64,000 nt of DNA, taken from positions 558,001 to 622,000 of the forward strand of contig CAWJJG010000011.1 of the NCBI GenBank assembly GCA_963843085.1, given 5' to 3'. The translations under genes were made by a program, and so were the position numbers. Under the pieces are notes generated by a model that was not told where the DNA came from, made no database searches, and worked only from the letters and a program-made list of their open reading frames with translations. This DNA is from DASUPK01 sp963843085 (lineage in GTDB: Bacteria; Actinomycetota; Thermoleophilia; Solirubrobacterales; 70-9). The stretch's first letter is position 1. Every line of letters begins with the position of its first letter. Below, one piece after another: positions 59,656-64,000 of this stretch.

Positions 59656-60135
59656 TTATGCCCTCCGGATCTCGTCGCCCGTGTCGACCAAAGCGACCGC
59701 CATGCAGGCGATTCCCTCTCCCCGGCCGATCGCCCCCATGCCCTCGTTGGTCGAGGCCTTGACGTTCACCGGCGCCGAAAGGACGCCCGTCAGGAGCGAG
59801 GAGATCTCGGCCTTGTGTGGACCGAGCCTGGGCTCCTCGCAGATCACGGTCACGTCGACGTTCGCGACAGCGCCCGACATCCGCCCGACCACGATGCGGA
59901 GCAGGTCGATCGAGTTCGCGTCCCGCCACTGCTCGTCGTCGTCGGGGAAGAGCTCCCCGATGTCACCCAGGCCACACGCGCCGAGCAGGGCGTCGATCAG
60001 GGCGTGCGTGAGGACGTCGGCGTCCGAATGCCCCGTCAGCCCGCGGTCGTGCTCGATCTCGACGCCTCCGATCAGCACTCGATCGCCGTCGGCGAACCGG
60101 TGGCTGTCGTAGCCGATGCCGACGCGGAGAGGCAT
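59656..60135 (-). CDS. ispF: 2-C-methyl-D-erythritol 2,4-cyclodiphosphate synthase
   Basis: 159 residues. Metal ligands Asp and His in GIGYDSHRF and His in LTGHSDADVLTHALIDALLGA; GDIGELFPDDDEQWRDANS and NVKASTNEGMGAIGRGEGIAC complete the family signature. Fifth step of the MEP isoprenoid pathway. IspD, which normally sits beside it, is 3.7 kb away at 63207. Its ATG overlaps the stop of the PHP phosphatase gene by one base. Confidence 0.97.
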   Translation of the reverse strand: MPLRVGIGYDSHRFADGDRVLIGGVEIEHDRGLTGHSDADVLTHALIDALLGACGLGDIGELFPDDDEQWRDANSIDLLRIVVGRMSGAVANVDVTVICEEPRLGPHKAEISSLLTGVLSAPVNVKASTNEGMGAIGRGEGIACMAVALVDTGDEIRRA

Positions 60136-61010
60136 CAGCCCTCCGCCCCCTCGCGATCGGCGAGCTCCTCCGGAACGAGCCCGGTCCGGCCGATCGGCTC
60201 GAGGCGCCGCTGCCGCCGCTCGAAGACGCAGACCCGCTCGACGCCGAGGCCCTCGAGGAACTCCATCGCCGTGTCATATGCGAAGCCGACCTGGTCCGGA
60301 GCGTGGGCGTCCGAGGAGAGCGCGAACTCGGCCCCGGCCTCCCGGCACATCTCGGCCAGCGCGCGCGCCGGATAGACCTCGCCGACGGGCTTGCGAAGCC
60401 CCGCGGTCGACACCTCGACCGCGATCTCCGACGCGGCCAGGGCCTCGACGAACGGCTCGTAGTGAAAGCGCGGATCTCGCTCCGGGGCCGGGCGGTCATC
60501 GCCCCAGATCTTGATCAGATCCGGGTGTGAGACGATGTCGAAGAGGCCGGAGCGCACGAGCTCGGCCTGCCACTCGAAGTAGGTGCTCCAGAGCGAGTCG
60601 GCGTCGGAGAACGACTCCCAGACGTCGTAGCGGCGGTCGTCGACCGCTCCCTTCTCGCCGAGGAAGTGGACTGAGCCGACCACGTAGTCGAAGTCGTGTC
60701 CTTCGAGCATTCCCTGGATCCTGTCCTCGGCCCCCCGGATGAAGTCCGCCTCGACCCCCAGTCGCAGCGGCGTCGATCGCACGAACTCGCAATAGGCCGC
60801 GAGGTCGTCCTCGGCCTGGTCGTGCCAGTACGGATGTCCCCAGAGCTCGAGGGCCTCCTTGAAGCGGTAGATGTGCTCGGAGACCCCGAGCTCCTCGATG
60901 CCCTGCTCCTCTGCGGCCGCGAGATAGCGATCGACGTTCTCCTGCGTGAAGTAGTGCTCGGCCTCGCCGACCTCGTCAGGGCGCAGGTGCAGGTGATAGT
61001 CGGTGAGCAC
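60135..61010 (-). CDS. PHP-domain phosphatase (histidinol-phosphatase HisK-like)
   Basis: 291 residues from GTG 61010 (VLTDYHLHL); an upstream GTG at 61037 adds nine residues unlike the family. PHP motifs: TDYHLHLRPDEVGEAEHY (metal-binding HxH), GVSEHIYRFKEA, GVEADFIRGAEDR, VGSVHFLGEKG, FDIVSHPDLIKIWG and LSSDAHAPDQVG. This is the histidinol-phosphatase family of the PHP superfamily, so histidine synthesis is the likely role. No other his genes are near. Confidence 0.9.
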   Translation of the reverse strand: MLTDYHLHLRPDEVGEAEHYFTQENVDRYLAAAEEQGIEELGVSEHIYRFKEALELWGHPYWHDQAEDDLAAYCEFVRSTPLRLGVEADFIRGAEDRIQGMLEGHDFDYVVGSVHFLGEKGAVDDRRYDVWESFSDADSLWSTYFEWQAELVRSGLFDIVSHPDLIKIWGDDRPAPERDPRFHYEPFVEALAASEIAVEVSTAGLRKPVGEVYPARALAEMCREAGAEFALSSDAHAPDQVGFAYDTAMEFLEGLGVERVCVFERRQRRLEPIGRTGLVPEELADREGAEG

Positions 61011-61064
61011 GCGCTTAAGGTACCCACCGGGGCCCACGGGGGGCCGCCGTCTAGAGTCCCGCCG

Positions 61065-61214
61065 ATGGTCGTCAAGGTCGCCATCGTCGTGGCGGCGTTC
61101 GCCGTCGGAGTCGGGCTCGCCGAGCTGTTCGGCGCCAAGAACCTGGGCACTGCCCTCGGTGTCGGCCAGCTCACCTTCGTGATCGGCCTCGTCTACGTGC
61201 TGATCCGGCGCTAG
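61065..61214 (+). CDS. 49-residue membrane protein
   Basis: A very short gene (MVVKVAIVVAAFAVGVGLAELFGAKNLGTALGVGQLTFVIGLVYVLIRR, given here only as two helices: VAIVVAAFAVGVGLAEL and GTALGVGQLTFVIGLVYVLI). Two transmembrane segments with a short Lys/Asn turn between. It is divergent from the PHP phosphatase and ends 10 bases before the convergent kup stop. Similar short proteins are conserved in related actinobacteria, to my recollection. Function unknown. Confidence 0.7.
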   Translation: MVVKVAIVVAAFAVGVGLAELFGAKNLGTALGVGQLTFVIGLVYVLIRR

Positions 61215-61224
61215 GCCGGCTCCC

Positions 61225-63135
61225 TCAGAACTCGATCTCCGAGCCGAGCGTCACCGTCCGTCTGCGCGGCAGCTTGAAGTAGTCGGCGGGCTCTGCGCTG
61301 ATCAGCGCAGTGACCAGGAAGAGCCGCTTGCGCCAGAGGCGCATCCCGGGGCGGTCGGTCGCCTTGAGCTCGACCCGCGAAAGATAGAACGAGGCATGGC
61401 GCGCGTCGACGGGGCACTCCACTCCCGTCTTCGCGATCTGCCGGATCAGCTTCGGAACGTCGTACTCCTCGGCGTAGCCGTGCTTGGCGCGGACGAAGGT
61501 CAGGCGGTCGTCTCGGTAGCCGAGATCGTCGACCTCGAGGCGGTCCTTGGGTTTGACCCTCGGGATCGGCATGGTCTCGAGCGAGAGGATGATCGTGTTC
61601 TCGGGGAGCGAATGGAGGTGGTCGACGCACGCCCGCATCGACAGTGGCGCGGTCTCCTTGCCGCGGTTCAGGAACACCCCCGTTCCGGGAACGCGCGTCA
61701 CGGGCGGCTTCCTCTTTTCGATCTCCTTGACGAAATCCCGGAGAGGCCCCTCCACGTGGAAGCGCTCCTCCGTCACCAACTGCCGCCCGCGGTACCACGT
61801 GACCATCACGAAGAACAGAACGGCGCCGATCACAAGGGTCAGCCACGCGCCGTGGCCGATCTTGGTCAGATTGGACGCGAAGAAGGCCAGCTCGATCGTC
61901 AGGAAGAACGCGGCGCCGCCCAGCGTCAGCCACAGGGGACGTCGCCACCGGTGGCGGACGATGAAGAAGAACAGCACGGTCGTCACCAGAATCGTCCCCG
62001 TGACGGCGGTGCCGTAGGCGAAGGCGAGCTTGGCCGACGACTGGAAGGTGAGTACCAGCGCCAGCACCGCGACGAGAAGGAGCCTGTTCACGATCGGCAC
62101 GTAGACCTGCCCGTACTCTCGCCTCGATGTGTGCACCACCCGGAGGCGAGGCAGGTACCCGAGCTGCGCGGCTTGATGCGCGATCGAGAACGCCCCGGAG
62201 ATCACCGCCTGCGACGCGATCACCGTCGCCATGGTCGCCAGGATCACCAGCGGGATCAGGCCCGCGTGAGGCATCAGCTTGAAGAAGGGCGCGCCGATCG
62301 CGCCGGGATCGTGGAGGATCAGCCCGCCCTGCCCGAGGTAGCTGAGGATGCAGGCCGGGAAGACCAGCAACAGCCACGCTCTGGTGATCGCGGGTCGCCC
62401 GAAATGCCCCATGTCCGCATAGAGGGCCTCGACCCCGGTGAACGCCAGAACCACCGAGGTCAGGACGAAGAAGCCCGTCGAGCCGGTGTGAAAGAGAAGG
62501 TCGAACGCGTAACTCGGCGAGAGCGCTTGGAGCACCGCAGGGTGCATCGTGATTCCCCGAACGCCCAAGAGCCCGATGGTGGCGAACCAGATGAGCATGA
62601 CTGGGCCGAACACCTTGCCGACCGCCCCGCTGCCGACCCTCTGCGCGAGGAAGAGGATGACGATGATCGTCAACGTGATCGGGATGACGAGACTGTCCAT
62701 CGAGGACGAGATCGTCTTGGTCCCCTCGACCGCCGACAGGACCGAGATCGCCGGTGTGATCATGCTGTCGCCGAAGAAGAGCGCGGCTCCGAAGACGCCG
62801 AGACCCGCCAGCACGAACTTGGTCCTGCCCCTGACTCCGTCACCGAGCTGCCGTACCTGCGCGATCAGAGCCATCATCCCGCCCTCGCCCTCGTTGTCCG
62901 CGCTCATCACGAGTCCGATGTACTTGAGCGTGACGATGATCGTCACGGCCCAGAAGATCAGCGACGCCATCCCGTAGACGTGAGTGGCGGTCGCCTGGAT
63001 CGGGTGCGGATCGCTCGGGCTGAAGGCGGTCTGGATCGTGTAGATCGGACTGGTGCCGATGTCGCCGAAGACGACCCCGAGCGCCGCGACGGTCAACGCG
63101 GTTCCACCAAGGGCGCGTTTCCGGTCGGCCTCCAA
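61225..63135 (-). CDS. kup: Kup-family potassium transporter
   Basis: 636 residues with about 12 transmembrane helices. The N-terminal signature GVVFGDIGTSPIYTIQTAF, GEGGMMALIAQVR, FFGDSMITPAISVLSAVEG and ADMGHFG are diagnostic of Kup/HAK/KUP H+/K+ symporters. The C-terminal 140 residues are the cytoplasmic domain (VFLNRGKETAPLSMRACVDHLHSLPENTIILSL). Low-affinity K+ uptake is expected. It is transcribed alone; the terminator of ispD lies before its start. Confidence 0.95.
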   Translation of the reverse strand: MEADRKRALGGTALTVAALGVVFGDIGTSPIYTIQTAFSPSDPHPIQATATHVYGMASLIFWAVTIIVTLKYIGLVMSADNEGEGGMMALIAQVRQLGDGVRGRTKFVLAGLGVFGAALFFGDSMITPAISVLSAVEGTKTISSSMDSLVIPITLTIIVILFLAQRVGSGAVGKVFGPVMLIWFATIGLLGVRGITMHPAVLQALSPSYAFDLLFHTGSTGFFVLTSVVLAFTGVEALYADMGHFGRPAITRAWLLLVFPACILSYLGQGGLILHDPGAIGAPFFKLMPHAGLIPLVILATMATVIASQAVISGAFSIAHQAAQLGYLPRLRVVHTSRREYGQVYVPIVNRLLLVAVLALVLTFQSSAKLAFAYGTAVTGTILVTTVLFFFIVRHRWRRPLWLTLGGAAFFLTIELAFFASNLTKIGHGAWLTLVIGAVLFFVMVTWYRGRQLVTEERFHVEGPLRDFVKEIEKRKPPVTRVPGTGVFLNRGKETAPLSMRACVDHLHSLPENTIILSLETMPIPRVKPKDRLEVDDLGYRDDRLTFVRAKHGYAEEYDVPKLIRQIAKTGVECPVDARHASFYLSRVELKATDRPGMRLWRKRLFLVTALISAEPADYFKLPRRRTVTLGSEIEF

Positions 63136-63177
63136 GGTGCGGCGAGCCTAGTCGTACGAACGGCGAACCCACCCCAC

Positions 63178-63202
63178 GAGCGGGGGGCTTCACCCCCCGC
63201 TC
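63178..63202. terminator. Perfect GAGCGGGGGG hairpin downstream of ispD
   Basis: GAGCGGGGGG and CCCCCCGCTC flank a 5-base loop (CTTCA), directly after the ispD stop. It is the strongest simple stem-loop in the window. It lies between the carD/ispD operon and the kup promoter; no T run follows. Confidence 0.75.
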
Positions 63203-63206
63203 GCCG

Positions 63207-63854
63207 TCACCGCCGCTCGCGGAGGAGCACCTCTGCGACCCTCAGGTCGAAGGGCGTGGTCACCTTGATGTTGTTGGTGTAGGTCGAGTGGACGACCACT
63301 CGGCCCCCTCGGCGCTCGACCAGCATCGCGTCGTCGCTCGCCGCCGGAAGCGAGTCGGGATCGCCGAGCGCCTCGCCCAGCGCTTCGGCGCGGAAGACCT
63401 GAGGCGTCTGAATCGCCCAGAGACCGGAGCGGTCGAGCGTGCGCTCCACCTGTCCCTCACCGCCCACCTGCTTGATCGTGTCGGTCACCGGCGTGGCTGC
63501 GATGACCCCGGCCGCATCCTCGTCGGCCGCGAGCTCGTCGACCATGGCGTCGACCAGCTCCGGCGTGACCAGCGGTCGCGCCGCATCGTGCACGACGATG
63601 AATTCCTCCCCGCACAGGACAAGCGCCTTCGCGACTGACTCCGAGCGGTGTTCTCCGCCCGACACGGCGACGACGCCCTGCCCCGTCACCGAGTCGTGCC
63701 GGTCGGCAGGGACGGCGACGACGATCTCGGCGATCGTGCTCGCCGCCCGGAAGGCGTCGAGCGACCACTCGAGCAGCGGTCGCCCGGCGAGCTCCACGAA
63801 GGCCTTCGGGCCACCGGCTCCGAGTCTCTGCCCGGAGCCGGCGGCCGCGATCAC
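63207..63854 (-). CDS. ispD: 2-C-methyl-D-erythritol 4-phosphate cytidylyltransferase
   Basis: About 215 residues from GTG 63854, directly before AAAGSGQRLG, the nucleotide-binding Gly loop. Other motifs: FVELAGRPLLEWSLDAF, VAVSGGEHRSESVAKAL, VVHDAARPLVTPELVD, TDTIKQV, IQTPQVFRAEAL and DDAMLVERRGGRVVVHSTYTNNIKVTTPFDL (cited in part). An ATG at 63947 is possible but would overlap carD by 68 bases and add non-family residues. It lies 25 bases after the carD-like stop, the order usual in actinobacteria. Confidence 0.95.
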   Translation of the reverse strand: MIAAAGSGQRLGAGGPKAFVELAGRPLLEWSLDAFRAASTIAEIVVAVPADRHDSVTGQGVVAVSGGEHRSESVAKALVLCGEEFIVVHDAARPLVTPELVDAMVDELAADEDAAGVIAATPVTDTIKQVGGEGQVERTLDRSGLWAIQTPQVFRAEALGEALGDPDSLPAASDDAMLVERRGGRVVVHSTYTNNIKVTTPFDLRVAEVLLRERR

Positions 63855-63879
63855 GGCCGATGCGGAGGGACGCGCCTGG

Positions 63880-64000
63880 CTAGGCGGTCGCCTTTGCGGC
63901 GCCGAAGCGCTCCTCCAGCAGCTCGTCCAAGTAGGCCTCGGCGCCATCCTCGTCCTTATCGAGGGCGTACATGAACTCCGACGCGAGGATCTTCTTGGCG
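63880..64000 (-). CDS. carD: CarD-like transcriptional regulator (C-terminal fragment)
   Basis: Only the last 40 residues are in the window: KKILASEFMYALDKDEDGAEAYLDELLEERFGAAKATA (cited in part). This helical end and its position directly before ispD match the CarD family, which stabilises RNA polymerase open complexes in actinobacteria. The N-terminal RNA-polymerase-interacting domain lies beyond the window edge, so identity rests on the tail and the gene order. Confidence 0.75.
   Translation of the reverse strand, partial: AKKILASEFMYALDKDEDGAEAYLDELLEERFGAAKATA

Noticed and set aside
61396..63282. Open frame of 628 residues on the + strand
   Set aside because: Antisense to kup. It is Arg/Gln/Asp-rich with no recognisable domain.

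Overview
The window is a very GC-rich, densely packed actinobacterial chromosome segment with no plasmid, phage or IS genes. Its content points to Thermoleophilia, possibly a Solirubrobacterales-like lineage: a group 1h (high-affinity) [NiFe] hydrogenase locus, a CarD-type regulator next to ispD, an F420-dependent luciferase-like oxidoreductase, a secreted CSLREA/beta-helix protein with a Lys-rich tail, many GTG/TTG starts and start/stop overlaps. This taxonomic placement is inference; no rRNA is present.

Left part (1-13.5 kb): a leftward hydrogenase operon, hypC - hypC-like - hypD - hypE - hhyS - hhyL - NifU/four-Cys domain protein - zinc-ribbon protein - DUF6084-like protein - unknown protein - maturation protease - hypA (cut by the window edge; hypB and hypF are not seen and may lie further left). 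Almost every junction overlaps by 1-8 bases. Divergent from it is a short rightward operon holding a 98-residue protein, a second complete hydrogenase small subunit and, 3 bases later, a PAS-GGDEF-EAL protein. No large subunit accompanies the second small subunit, and its proximal-cluster Asp ligand is replaced by Glu. This pairing of a hydrogenase electron-transfer subunit with a cyclic-di-GMP enzyme is the most unusual thing in the window.

Middle (13.5-41 kb): cupin, SnoaL-like and small secreted genes; a leftward lysA-hom-thrC-thrB operon with a decayed gene remnant between thrC and thrB and an Ser/Gly-repeat membrane protein coupled to thrB; two tandem paralogous membrane proteins with unrelated low-complexity tails; an M23 peptidase; an acyl-CoA dehydrogenase and a thiolase that share a 20-base palindromic operator; a cell-wall-binding-repeat-like protein; a secreted beta-helix protein; a cupredoxin lipoprotein; hydroxyacyl-CoA dehydrogenase; M28 peptidase lipoprotein; CorC-type protein; BtuF-like protein; rhomboid protease; and an ECF sigma/anti-sigma pair.

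Right part (41-64 kb): a second ECF sigma factor with a membrane partner, a PlsC-GpsA fusion, tRNA-Thr(UGU), a SigH-like sigma factor, a MarR-YceI-FMN reductase locus with paired operators, rlmB-cysS, an SCP2-alpha/beta hydrolase fusion, a triple-PAS GGDEF-EAL protein, a long coiled-coil protein, an acyl-CoA synthetase, ispF, a PHP phosphatase, Kup, ispD and the end of a carD-like gene.

Taken together the genes fit an aerobic soil-type actinobacterium that scavenges atmospheric hydrogen, oxidises fatty acids and uses cyclic-di-GMP signalling. No single mobile island explains the region; decay is limited to a few frameshifted small secreted genes.
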